A stretch of DNA of 64,000 bases from Kibdelosporangium banguiense. GTDB taxonomy: Bacteria; Actinomycetota; Actinomycetes; Mycobacteriales; Pseudonocardiaceae. The position numbers were made by a program, and so were the translations under genes. The notes under the pieces are model-generated. The model was not told the origin of the DNA. It made no database searches and worked only from the letters and a program-made list of their open reading frames with translations. Shown piece after piece: positions 46,901-55,355 of the stretch; position 1 is the first letter of the stretch; each line of letters begins with the position of its first letter. The stretch lies in NCBI RefSeq assembly GCF_017876405.1, contig NZ_JAGINW010000001.1:4601203-4665202 (forward strand). Reading direction: 5' to 3'.

Positions 46901-48018
46901 GTGGAAACCTCCAGGAACGCGCGCATCCGGGCCACGGCCAGATCGGGGTCCGGCAGCAGTCCGGCCGCGTCGGCCAGGGTGAACAGGGAGACCAGGTGCG
47001 GCACGGACCGGGCGCTCTCCAGCCCGCCGACCATCCTGAAGTGTGACTGGTGCCCAGCGAGCCAGGCCAGGAACACGATCCCGGTCTTGTAGTAGTAGGT
47101 CGGCGTCCCGAAGATGTGCCGGGACAATGCGACCGTGGGCGCGAGGATCGAGTTGTACGTGGCCACGTCGCCGGTGTCCAGGGCCCGGACGGCTGCCGCC
47201 GCGGCTGGTGCGATGGCGTCGAAAATGCCGAGCAGTGCGTCGCTGTAGCCCTCGGAATCGCCTTGGATCAGCTCCGGGTAATGGAAGTCGTCGCCGGTGT
47301 AGCAGCGCACGCCTGCGGGGAGCTTGCGCCGCATGGCGATCTCGCGACCCGCGTCCAGCAGGGAGATCTTCACTCCGTCCACCGACGACGAGTTCGACTT
47401 GATGATCTCCAGGAACACGTCCGTGGCCACGTCCAGGTCCGCGGATCCCCAGTATCCCGCCAAAGCGGGGTCGAACATCGGCCCGAGCCAGTGCAGGATC
47501 ACCGGTTGGGACGTCTGCGACAGCAGATGCCCGTAAACCCGGTGGTAGTCCTCGGGTCCTGCGGCCGCCGCGGCCAAAGCCCGGCTGGCCATCAGGATGA
47601 CCTGCCCGCCGGTCTCTTCGATGACGGCGATCTGCTCAAGGTAGGCGGCGATCACGTCATCGACCGTGTGCGGGCCCGGCGCCAGTTGATCCGTGCCTGC
47701 GCCGCAGGCGAACGGCCCCGCCGCGGCGGAACCTGTGCGGCGGATCAGTTCCTGGGTCGCGGCCCAGTCCAGGCCCATGCCGCGCTGCGCGGTGTCCATG
47801 GCTTCTGCGATCCCGAAACCGTGGGACCACAAGTGATACCGATACGCCAGCGTGGCGTCCCAGTCGACCGCTGCCGGGCTGCCGGGCGTGTTGTCGCCCA
47901 GGGGATCGGCGACAACATGTGCTGCGGCGAACAACTTGCGGCTTGTCGGTGCGGGCCCCGGGCGGTAGCCGCCAGAGGACTGAAGCGTGTACGGGCCGGA
48001 TGGCAGTTCGATGATCAC
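46897..48018 (-). CDS. DUF993 family (dihydrodipicolinate synthase-like) protein
   Basis: The 373 aa product matches DUF993 proteins, a branch related to the DHDPS/aldolase barrel. Recognisable stretches are YRYHLWSHGFGIAEAMDTAQRGMGLDW, QVILMASRALA, PVILHWLGPMFDPALAGYWG and VDGVKISLLDAG, the last holding a candidate Schiff-base Lys in VKIS. The ATG at 48018 overlaps the dehydrogenase stop. No reaction is established to my knowledge; a lyase acting on an oxidised sugar fits the context. Confidence 0.85.
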   Translation of the reverse strand: MIIELPSGPYTLQSSGGYRPGPAPTSRKLFAAAHVVADPLGDNTPGSPAAVDWDATLAYRYHLWSHGFGIAEAMDTAQRGMGLDWAATQELIRRTGSAAAGPFACGAGTDQLAPGPHTVDDVIAAYLEQIAVIEETGGQVILMASRALAAAAAGPEDYHRVYGHLLSQTSQPVILHWLGPMFDPALAGYWGSADLDVATDVFLEIIKSNSSSVDGVKISLLDAGREIAMRRKLPAGVRCYTGDDFHYPELIQGDSEGYSDALLGIFDAIAPAAAAAVRALDTGDVATYNSILAPTVALSRHIFGTPTYYYKTGIVFLAWLAGHQSHFRMVGGLESARSVPHLVSLFTLADAAGLLPDPDLAVARMRAFLEVST

Positions 48019-49169
48019 TGCAGCTCCAGCGAGGGGATGTCGAGCCGCCGGCCTTCACGAGCCGACCGCAGCCCGAGTTCCGCCAGTTGCACGCCACGCG
48101 CACCGGCCAGCAGATCCCAGTGCCACGGCGTGTCCAGCACGACGTGCTTGAGGAAGAGTTCCCACTGCGTCTTGAAACCGTTGTCGAACACGGCGTTGTC
48201 CGGGACCTCCTGCCACTGCGAGCGGAAGACCTCGGTCGGGGGCAGGTCTGGGTTCCATACCGGCATCGGTGTGGCCGAGCGGTGTTGAGCGCGGCAACGT
48301 CGCAGGCCCGCGACCGCGCTGCCTTCTGTGCCGTCCACTTGGAACTCGACGAGCTCGTCGCGGAACACGCGGGTGGTCCAGGAGGAGTTGATCTGCGCGA
48401 TGATCCCGCCTTCGAGTTCGAAGATCCCGTAGGCCGCGTCGTCGGCCGTGGCCGCGTACGTCCGGCCTTGCTCGTCCACGCGCTCGGGGATGTGCGTCGC
48501 GGCAAGCGCTTGCACGGTCAGGGGTTTGCCGAAGATGTGGTTCAGCACGTACTGCCAGTGGCAGAACATGTCGAGGATGATCCCGCCGTCGTCCTCGGCC
48601 CGGTAGTTCCAGGACGGCCGGTTGATCGGCTGCCAGTCGCCCTCGAAGACCCAGTAGCCGAACTCGCCGCGCACCGACAGGATCCGGCCGAAGAACCCGC
48701 CGTCCACCAGCCGCTTGAGCTTCAGCAGGCCGGGCAGGAAGATCTTGTCCTGCACGACGCCGTTCTTCACGCCCGCTTCGGTTGCCAGCTTCGCCAGTTC
48801 CAGGGCGGTGGCCAGATCCGATGCCGTCGGCTTCTCGCAGTAGACGTGCTTGCCTGCCGCGATGGCCTGGCGCACGGTCTTCTGGCGTTCGCCGGTGACC
48901 AGCGAGTCGAAGTACACCTGCACGCCCGGGTCGGCGAGCGCTTCGGCCAGATCCGTCGTCCACGGCAGGTTGTGCTCGTTGGCGATCGTCTTGACCTTGT
49001 GCTCGCTGCGGCCGACCAGGATCGGCTCCGGCCAGATCACCGTGCCGTCCCCGACCGGGATGCCGCCCTGTTCCCGGATGGCCAGCACCGACCGCAGCAG
49101 GTGCTGTCGCAGGCCCATCCGTCCGGTGATGCCGTTCATCGCGATTCCGACCGACCTGCGGTCTGCCAT
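48015..49169 (-). CDS. Gfo/Idh/MocA family oxidoreductase
   Basis: A 384 aa NAD(P)-dependent sugar dehydrogenase-like protein. N-terminal Rossmann region begins VGIAMNGITGRMG; the conserved EKP motif is CEKPTASDLATALEL near residue 112. The C-terminal substrate domain has DDGGIILDMFCHWQYVLNHIFG with catalytic-type Asp and His. First in the operon, 127 bases from the divergent LacI gene, with an operator at 49217-49236 between them. Likely oxidises a sugar or cyclitol. Confidence 0.9.
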   Translation of the reverse strand: MADRRSVGIAMNGITGRMGLRQHLLRSVLAIREQGGIPVGDGTVIWPEPILVGRSEHKVKTIANEHNLPWTTDLAEALADPGVQVYFDSLVTGERQKTVRQAIAAGKHVYCEKPTASDLATALELAKLATEAGVKNGVVQDKIFLPGLLKLKRLVDGGFFGRILSVRGEFGYWVFEGDWQPINRPSWNYRAEDDGGIILDMFCHWQYVLNHIFGKPLTVQALAATHIPERVDEQGRTYAATADDAAYGIFELEGGIIAQINSSWTTRVFRDELVEFQVDGTEGSAVAGLRRCRAQHRSATPMPVWNPDLPPTEVFRSQWQEVPDNAVFDNGFKTQWELFLKHVVLDTPWHWDLLAGARGVQLAELGLRSAREGRRLDIPSLELQ

Positions 49170-49216
49170 GGTCTCCCCTTCCGATCCTGCCTCGGTGCCG
49201 ATGGCGTTGGCCAGTG

Positions 49217-49236
49217 GATAGAAAGCGCTTACTATC
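49217..49236. promoter_or_regulatory. LacI-family operator
   Basis: A 20-base near-perfect palindrome with arms GATAG and CTATC around AAAGCGCTTA, matching the AGCGCT-centred operators of LacI/GalR regulators. It lies 48 bases before the dehydrogenase ATG and 59 before the LacI gene, well placed to control both directions. Confidence 0.85.
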
Positions 49237-49295
49237 AGCGTAAGCTAGGCAGCCATCGGACCGGGTGTCAATAGGGTGTGCTGGGAGGTGACCGG

Positions 49296-50315
49296 ATGGC
49301 GGCGACATTGGCGGACGTCGCGGCGCGCGCAGGCGTGTCGACAGCGACGGTGTCCCGGGTGCTCAACGGCAATTACCCCGTCTCGGCGCTCACGCGCGAA
49401 CGTGTGCACCGCGCGCTGGGTGAGCTTGACTACGTTGTCAACGGCCCGGCCCGGGCGCTCGCGGCGGCGACGTCCGAGGTGATCGGCGTGATCGTGAACG
49501 ACGTCTCGGATCCGTTCTTCTCGATCCAGGCCAGCGGCACGCAGTGGGAGGCCGCGAGTGCCGACCTGCTCGCCGTGATCTGCAACACCGCGGGTTCGCC
49601 GTCCGACGAGCTGAAGTACATCAGCATGCTGCTGCGGCAACGGGTTCGAGGCGTGGTGTTGACCGGCGGCAGCCGGGAGGAGCCGGAGCACCTCCAGGCG
49701 ATCGCCAAGCTGATCACCCAGGCGCTGTCCGCGGGTACGAGTGTGGTCATGTGCGGCAGGCCGGCACCGCCAGGCGTGGATGTGCCATGTGTCGCGTTCG
49801 ACAACGAGGGTGGCGCGCGTGCACTTACCAAGCACGTGATCACCATGGGGCACAGGAAAATCGCGTACGTCGCCGGACCTCCGGGCAACAGCACGACCAC
49901 AGCGCGACTTGCCGGGCACCGTCAAGCGCTTGCCGAGCAAGGACTTCCCGAGTCGCTTGTGGTGCACGGCGACTTTTCCCGCGCGTCGGGCTTCAACGCG
50001 GCGATGGACCTGGCAGATTCCGGCGTCACGGCGATCGTCGCGGGCAACGACCTGATGGCACTGGGCGTGATCGCGGCGCTCCGGCAGCGTGGAATCCGTG
50101 TGCCGGACGACATCTCGGTGGCCGGTTTCGACGACCTGCCGGCCGCGGTGGACGTCGTCCCGGCGCTGACGACCGTCCGGCTACCGCTCGACCAGGGTGC
50201 TCGCCGCGCCGGCCGGATCGCCAGCGGCGTCGAGACCGTCACCGGGCCGACCCGGCTGTGGATGCCGGCCGAGTTGATGGTTCGTGAATCAGTGGCCGCG
50301 CCGGCAGGCCGGTAA
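49296..50315 (+). CDS. LacI-family transcriptional regulator
   Basis: The 339 aa protein has the helix-turn-helix TLADVAARAGVSTATVSRVLNGNYPVS at residues 4-30, followed by a periplasmic-binding-protein-like effector domain (VIGVIVNDVSDPFFS ... ITMGHRKIAYVAGP ... FDDLPAAVDVVPALTTVRLP). It probably represses the divergent dehydrogenase/DUF993/isomerase operon until a sugar binds. ATG 49296 follows GGGAGG. Its stop codon lies inside a second operator-like site. Confidence 0.93.
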   Translation: MAATLADVAARAGVSTATVSRVLNGNYPVSALTRERVHRALGELDYVVNGPARALAAATSEVIGVIVNDVSDPFFSIQASGTQWEAASADLLAVICNTAGSPSDELKYISMLLRQRVRGVVLTGGSREEPEHLQAIAKLITQALSAGTSVVMCGRPAPPGVDVPCVAFDNEGGARALTKHVITMGHRKIAYVAGPPGNSTTTARLAGHRQALAEQGLPESLVVHGDFSRASGFNAAMDLADSGVTAIVAGNDLMALGVIAALRQRGIRVPDDISVAGFDDLPAAVDVVPALTTVRLPLDQGARRAGRIASGVETVTGPTRLWMPAELMVRESVAAPAGR

Positions 50316-50326
50316 GCGCTTTCTGG
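50311..50326. promoter_or_regulatory. Second LacI-type operator overlapping the regulator's stop codon
   Basis: GTAAGCGCTTTCT at 50312-50324 is a 13-base match to the reverse complement of the site at 49220-49232. It covers the TAA of the LacI gene and lies about 50 bases ahead of the bioD start, so it could loop with the first site or influence bioD transcription. Confidence 0.6.
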
Positions 50327-50373
50327 AGCCCCGGCGTGTCGCGAGACCGGTCTCGGTCGTAGTCTGGCTCGAC

Positions 50374-51093
50374 GTGAGCGTGATCGTGGTCACCGGTACC
50401 GGTACCGGGGTGGGCAAGACGATCGTGACCTCGGCAATCGCCGCCATCGCTCAATCCGACGGGCGGCGGGTCGCGGTCATCAAGGCAGCGCAGGCGGGCC
50501 TGCACGAGGACGGCACCGGCGACCTCGACACAGTCCGCCGTCTGGCAGGCGCTGTCACCACCCGTGAGCTGGCCCGCTACCTCGACCCGCTCGCCCCGGA
50601 GACCGCGGCCCGGCGCAGTGGCCTGCCCACCGTCGGCCCCGCCGACATCGCCGCGGCGGCATCCCAGTTGGACGAGACCCACGACCTGGTGATCATCGAA
50701 GGCGCGGGCGGCCTGCTGGTCCGGTTCGACGGCAACGGCTCGACCATCGCCGACGCCGCGTGGGCGATGGGCGTACCCATGCTGATGGTCGCCCAGGCCA
50801 GTCTCGGCACCCTCAACGCGACCGCGCTGACCGCCGAAGTGCTCCTGAAACGCGGCATCGAGTCGCTGGGAGTCGTGATCGGCAGTTGGCCGGCCGAGCC
50901 CGATCTGGCGGCCCGGTGCAACCTCGAAGACCTTCCTGTCGCGGCAGGCGCGCCACTGCTCGGCGCGATCCCCGAGGGTGCGGGACAGCTGAACCCCGCA
51001 CAGTTCCTGGAAAGCGCGCGGGCCGGGCTTTCGCCGTGGTTCGGTGGCGATTTCGACCCGGAACAGTTCGCGATGACCTACAAGTCCGGATGA
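50374..51093 (+). CDS. bioD: Dethiobiotin synthetase BioD
   Basis: BioD (239 aa) closes the ureido ring of dethiobiotin using ATP and CO2. The P-loop TGTGTGVGKTIVTSAIA is at residues 7-23, the Lys/Ala-Ala substrate loop VIKAAQAG follows, and IIEGAGGLLVRFD is the second motif. GTG 50374 starts at the first beta strand; the frame is open to 50284 inside the LacI gene. The PIKxxQ-type motif normally has Pro (KPVQ-like), here KAAQ, which is common in actinobacteria. Confidence 0.94.
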   Translation: MSVIVVTGTGTGVGKTIVTSAIAAIAQSDGRRVAVIKAAQAGLHEDGTGDLDTVRRLAGAVTTRELARYLDPLAPETAARRSGLPTVGPADIAAAASQLDETHDLVIIEGAGGLLVRFDGNGSTIADAAWAMGVPMLMVAQASLGTLNATALTAEVLLKRGIESLGVVIGSWPAEPDLAARCNLEDLPVAAGAPLLGAIPEGAGQLNPAQFLESARAGLSPWFGGDFDPEQFAMTYKSG

Positions 51094-51181
51094 CCAGCTG
51101 AGTGAGATACATCCCTCACGGTCCGGCCTGATCTGAGGCAGACTGATCGACCGGAATGGGCACCGGCTTCGAGGAGGACCA

Positions 51182-52198
51182 TTGACCGCGGCGGCTGAGA
51201 AGACCGACCTGCTGGCGATCGCGCGTGAGCAGGTGCTCGAGCGTGGGGTCGGACTGTCGCAGCAGCAGGTGGTCGAGGTGCTCCGGCTCGGGGACGACCG
51301 GCTGGAGGAGCTGCTGGGGCTCGCGCACGAGGTGCGGATGCGCTGGTGTGGTCCTGAGGTCGAGGTCGAGGGCATCGTCAGCCTGAAGACCGGTGGCTGC
51401 CCGGAGGACTGCCATTTCTGCTCGCAGTCGGGCCGGTTCCCCACGCCGGTGCGGTCGGCCTGGCTGGACATTCCAGGGCTTGTGCTGGCGGCGCGGCAGA
51501 CGAAGGCCACCGGTGCCACCGAGTTCTGCATCGTGGCGGCGGTACGTGGGCCGGACAAGCGTTTGCTTGAGCAGGTGCGCCAGGGCATCAAGGTGATCCG
51601 CGACGACGGCAACGATATCCAGATCGCCTGCTCGCTGGGCATGCTCACGCAGGAGCAGGTGGACGAGCTCGTCGAGATGGGCGTCCACCGCTACAACCAC
51701 AACCTCGAGACGGCTCGCTCGCACTTCCCGAACGTGGTCACCACCCACGAGTGGGAAGAGCGTTGGGAGACGCTGCAGATGGTTCGCGCGGCCGGGATGG
51801 AGGTGTGCTCCGGCGGCATCATCGGAATGGGTGAGTCGATCGAGCAGCGTGCCGAGTTCGCGGTCCAGCTGGCCGAGCTCGAGCCGGACGAGGTCCCGAT
51901 GAACTTCCTCATCCCGAACCCCGGCACGCCGTACGAGAACTACCCGATCGTCGAGGGCTCGGAGGCGCTGCGCACGGTGGCCGCGTTCCGGCTGGCCATG
52001 CCGCGCACGATGCTGCGGTTCGCCGGCGGCCGTGAGCTCACGCTCGGCGATCTGGGCGCGGAGCAGGGCATGCTCGGCGGCATCAACGCGATCATCGTCG
52101 GCAACTACCTGACCAACCTCGGCCGCCCGGCCAGCCAGGACCTCGAGATGCTGGCCGAGCTGAAGATGCCGATCAAGGCTTTGAACGAGACCCTGTGA
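51182..52198 (+). CDS. bioB: Biotin synthase BioB
   Basis: A 338 aa radical-SAM enzyme that inserts sulfur into dethiobiotin. The CxxxCxxC cluster motif is [13 protein letters not shown] near residue 75, followed by [32 protein letters not shown] and the YNHN/RFAGGRE motifs of the family. The TTG start at 51182 is chosen because GAGGAGGA lies just upstream and the protein begins as in relatives. The GTG of bsaP overlaps its stop. Confidence 0.97.
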   Translation: MTAAAEKTDLLAIAREQVLERGVGLSQQQVVEVLRLGDDRLEELLGLAHEVRMRWCGPEVEVEGIVSLKTGGCPEDCHFCSQSGRFPTPVRSAWLDIPGLVLAARQTKATGATEFCIVAAVRGPDKRLLEQVRQGIKVIRDDGNDIQIACSLGMLTQEQVDELVEMGVHRYNHNLETARSHFPNVVTTHEWEERWETLQMVRAAGMEVCSGGIIGMGESIEQRAEFAVQLAELEPDEVPMNFLIPNPGTPYENYPIVEGSEALRTVAAFRLAMPRTMLRFAGGRELTLGDLGAEQGMLGGINAIIVGNYLTNLGRPASQDLEMLAELKMPIKALNETL

Positions 52199-52392
52199 CG
52201 TACTGCTCCTGGTGCGGTAAGGCCGAGTCCGAGACCGACCACACGGCGTGCCACAAACGGTTGGCATTGGTCGACCCGCCACGTTTCTGTCCACAGTGCG
52301 CGCGGCGGATGGTCGTTCAGGTGACCCCGGTCGGGTGGTCGGCGCGGTGCAGTCGGCACGGCGAGTCAACGTCCGCGGGTGTCACCGGATAA
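52195..52392 (+). CDS. bsaP: Biotin synthase auxiliary protein BsaP
   Basis: The 65 aa protein has [19 protein letters not shown] and [25 protein letters not shown]. The seven Cys and several His look like a small metal- or cluster-binding fold. It matches the small gene that follows bioB in mycobacteria (Rv1590), a family reported to be needed for BioB activity. Its GTG overlaps the bioB stop, as expected for coupled synthesis. Confidence 0.88.
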   Translation: MTYCSWCGKAESETDHTACHKRLALVDPPRFCPQCARRMVVQVTPVGWSARCSRHGESTSAGVTG

Positions 52393-52434
52393 GCTCGGTC
52401 GCCTGGCCTAGTAACCGATAGGGGAGGTCTGGCT

Positions 52435-53046
52435 GTGTCTGAGCGGCCGGTCGAGGCGCGGGAAGCGGACGCGCCCGCGGACGTCCCGCTGTACCCGGCC
52501 TTCGACTACCCGTATTACATCCCGCCCGCGCCGCGGTCACGGGTTGTGGTCAAGCAGGACCTGCTGCCGGCGATCAGTGTGGTGTCGCTCGTCTCGCTGC
52601 TCGGCATCCCGTTGGCGTACCTGTGGTCACTGCTCGCGCCGAGCCAGCTCAAGGCGGTCAGCCGGAGCGGTCAGCTGGTGCCGTTGACCGCGGAGAGCTA
52701 CCACCGGTTCGACTCCATGGCGGTGTTCGTCGCGCTCAGCCTGGGTGCCGGGCTGGTGGTCGGGGTGAGCGTCTGGTTCATGCGGGAGCGACGCGGCCCG
52801 GTGGCGATGGTCGCTGTGGTGCTCGGTTCGCTGCTGGCGGCGTATCTGGCCACGTTGATGACAGGCCTGTTCACCGGCTGGCTCTATGACGTGCCCACGG
52901 CGTTGAACGTGGGTGACGTGGTCGACGTCGCGCCCACGATCGAATCCACCTGGGTGATCCTTGCGCAGCCGTTGGCGGCCGCGCTGGCGTACGGCGTGCT
53001 GGCGGCCTGGAACGGACTCGACGACCTGGGCCGCCGCCTGGGCTAG
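52435..53046 (+). CDS. DUF2567-like membrane protein
   Basis: A 203 aa protein with a Pro/Tyr-rich N-terminus (YPAFDYPYYIPPAP) and four hydrophobic helices at about residues 45-70, 95-115, 122-145 and 172-195. Location after bioB-bsaP and the layout match the conserved mycobacterial membrane protein Rv1591 (DUF2567). Its role is unknown. The TAG stop is within CTAG, which also contains the TAG stop of the converging TetR gene. Confidence 0.8.
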   Translation: MSERPVEAREADAPADVPLYPAFDYPYYIPPAPRSRVVVKQDLLPAISVVSLVSLLGIPLAYLWSLLAPSQLKAVSRSGQLVPLTAESYHRFDSMAVFVALSLGAGLVVGVSVWFMRERRGPVAMVAVVLGSLLAAYLATLMTGLFTGWLYDVPTALNVGDVVDVAPTIESTWVILAQPLAAALAYGVLAAWNGLDDLGRRLG

Positions 53047-53753
53047 GGCCGTTTCTCCAGGCCGTCGAGAATCCGGTCGAGCCCGTAGGTGAACTCGTCC
53101 TGGCGGGTTTCCTCGCCGGAGGTCAGGGCGGCCATTTCGTACAACCGGTTGAGCCGCGGGTAGCTCCTGGCCGCTTCCCGGGCGGCGGGCTCCATCCGTG
53201 CGGACCACTCGCGCTCGGTCAGTCCGCTGCGGGCGAGCGAGGTCATCCACGCGGCTTCGTTGATGCCCCACCCGATCACGTACGAGAGCACTGTGCTCAG
53301 CCCGAGGTTGGCTTCTTCCAGGCCGAATCCGCCCTCTTCGAACAGCGCGAGCATCCGGTCGGACAGCCGCATCACGTTCGGGCCCAGGTAGGACGTGCCG
53401 ATCTGGCCCAGCACCGAGGCCACCCACGGGTGCCGCAGGATCATCGCGCGCACACTGCTCGCGCACACAGTCGTTGAGGCGCGCCAGCTTGCCGCGCCGG
53501 CCTCCGGTACTTCGATCTCGCCGTAGATCTCGTCGACGACCAGCTCGATCAGCTCGTCCTTGTTGGCCACATGCCGGTAGAGCGAGGTCGCACCCGCGCC
53601 GAGCTGTTTGCCCAGGTTGCGCATGCTCAGCGTGTCGAGGCCGTCGGCGTCCAGCAGCTTGATCGCCTCGGCGACGATCTGCTCCCGGCTCAGCGCGGGC
53701 TGTTCACGGCCGCGTTTCTGGCGTGTCCACACCGACAGTGCCTGCTCAGTCAT
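53043..53753 (-). CDS. TetR-family repressor of the adjacent MFS exporter
   Basis: The 236 aa protein has a TetR helix-turn-helix at residues about 20-65 (REQIVAEAIKLLDADGLDTLSMRNLGKQLGAGATSLYRHVANKDEL). The C-terminal ligand domain has TetR_C features. ATG 53753 begins MTEQALSVWTRQ; the open frame further upstream is not coding. It is divergent from the MFS gene, with a palindrome between them. Confidence 0.93.
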   Translation of the reverse strand: MTEQALSVWTRQKRGREQPALSREQIVAEAIKLLDADGLDTLSMRNLGKQLGAGATSLYRHVANKDELIELVVDEIYGEIEVPEAGAASWRASTTVCASSVRAMILRHPWVASVLGQIGTSYLGPNVMRLSDRMLALFEEGGFGLEEANLGLSTVLSYVIGWGINEAAWMTSLARSGLTEREWSARMEPAAREAARSYPRLNRLYEMAALTSGEETRQDEFTYGLDRILDGLEKRP

Positions 53754-53801
53754 GCCGTCAGCATAGCGCACGATGTTCGCACTTGCGTCAGCGTTCGCGT
53801 C

Positions 53802-53820
53802 ATGCGTACAGTGTGCGCAT
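53802..53820. promoter_or_regulatory. Probable TetR operator
   Basis: The 19-base site ATGCGTACAGTGTGCGCAT is a near-perfect palindrome (8 of 9 pairs) in the 103-base gap between the TetR and MFS genes. It lies 37 bases before the MFS start. Repeated GCGTCA words nearby (53785, 53797) could be part of a larger site. Confidence 0.6.
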
Positions 53821-53856
53821 CGACGGAACAACGTTCGCAAGCTGAGGGGAAAGACC

Positions 53857-55326
53857 GTGGAACACAACAGCTCACAGCGCCGCTGGTGGATCTTGGTGGT
53901 GCTTGTTCTCAGCACATTGGTGCTGGTCATCGACAACCTGGTGCTGACGGTCGCCGTGCCGCCACTGGCTTCGGACCTCGGCGCGAGCGCGCAGGACATC
54001 CAGTGGGTCCTGGACTCCTACATCCTGGTCTTCGCCGGACTGCTGCTGACCTCCGGCAGCCTCTCCGACCGGTTCGGCCGGCGGAAAGTGATGATCATCG
54101 GACTGGCGCTGTTCGGGGCGGCATCGTTACTGGCCTCCTTCGCCGCCGACCCGGCGCAGCTGATCATCGCCCGCACGATCATGGGCATCGGTGGCGCGTT
54201 GATCATGCCGAGCACACTCTCCATCCTGATCACGGTCTTCGACGACAAGGAACGTCCGAAGGCCATGGCCATCTGGAGTGCCGCTGCCACGGTCGGTTTC
54301 GTCGGTGGCCCGGTGCTCGGTGGCGTGCTGATCGCGTGGTTCTGGTGGGGTGCGGTCTTCCTGATCAACGTGCCGATCTCGATCCTGGCCATCATCGCCG
54401 CGCTGACTCTGATGCCGGAGTCCAAGGGCCCGTGGCAGAAGCCGGACCCGCTGGGCGCGATCCTGTCGGTCGCCGGCATGACCTCGTTCGTCTGGACGAT
54501 CATCGAGCTGCCCAAGTACGCCCTGACCGACGCCGAGATCCTCATCCCGTTCGGGATCGCACTGGCCAGCCTGGTGTCGTTCGTGGTCTGGGAGAAGCGA
54601 ACCGGCTCGCCGATGGTCCCCTTGGGACTGTTCAAGGCCCGCAACTTCCGCGGTGGCAGCCTTTCCCTGACGCTGGTGCAGATCGGCAACGGCGGCCTGA
54701 TGCTGATCGTCACCCAGTACCTGCAGCTGGTCCTCGGTTACACGCCCACGCAGGCTGGTCTGTCGTTCATCCCGATGGCCATCGGTTCGCTGCTGTTCAA
54801 CGCCCTCGGTGCCACGCTGGGCCAGAAGTTCGGCAACCGGCTGATGGCGGCCACCGGTCTTCTCAGCATCGCCGCGGCCTTCGGCTGGATGGCAACGCTT
54901 TCCGCAGATGCCGGGTTCGTGTCCATCGCCATTGCCTTGTTCCTGCTGGGTTGTGGTGGCGGTCTGGCGATGCCTGCCGCGATCGCCGCACTGATGGGAA
55001 CCGTGCCTCCGGAGCAGGCCGGGGTCGGGTCCGCGCTGAACGACACCATCCAGCAGTTGGGCGCCGCGCTGGGCGTCGCTGCCCTCGGCAGCATCCTGAG
55101 CGGGGCTTTCACCGCCCAGCTGCCGGCTTCCTCGCCACACACCCTCGGTGAGGCGCTCCAGGTGCCCGGTCTGGCCGACGCCGCCCGAAACGCCTTCACC
55201 AACGCCATGTCCACCACGTTCGTGATCTCGGCTGTCGCGGTCGTGGCCGCCGCTGTGCTCGCCCTGCTGGTGATGCGGGACCCGAAGCCCAGCGAAGTCA
55301 CCGAAGAACACGCCCTCGCAGCCTGA
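53857..55326 (+). CDS. MFS drug exporter, 14-helix DHA2 type
   Basis: A 489 aa transporter with about 14 helices. Motif A appears as GSLSDRFGRRKVMIIG and motif C as GFVGGPVLGGVLIAWFWW. DHA2-type features include LDSYILVFAGLLL and RTIMGIGGALIMPSTLSIL. GTG 53857 follows GAGGGGA. Divergence from a TetR gene is the usual arrangement for inducible efflux. The serine hydrolase gene 29 bases downstream is probably in the same operon. Confidence 0.93.
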   Translation: MEHNSSQRRWWILVVLVLSTLVLVIDNLVLTVAVPPLASDLGASAQDIQWVLDSYILVFAGLLLTSGSLSDRFGRRKVMIIGLALFGAASLLASFAADPAQLIIARTIMGIGGALIMPSTLSILITVFDDKERPKAMAIWSAAATVGFVGGPVLGGVLIAWFWWGAVFLINVPISILAIIAALTLMPESKGPWQKPDPLGAILSVAGMTSFVWTIIELPKYALTDAEILIPFGIALASLVSFVVWEKRTGSPMVPLGLFKARNFRGGSLSLTLVQIGNGGLMLIVTQYLQLVLGYTPTQAGLSFIPMAIGSLLFNALGATLGQKFGNRLMAATGLLSIAAAFGWMATLSADAGFVSIAIALFLLGCGGGLAMPAAIAALMGTVPPEQAGVGSALNDTIQQLGAALGVAALGSILSGAFTAQLPASSPHTLGEALQVPGLADAARNAFTNAMSTTFVISAVAVVAAAVLALLVMRDPKPSEVTEEHALAA

Positions 55327-55355
55327 TAACCTTTACACACCAAGGAGAAACTCCA

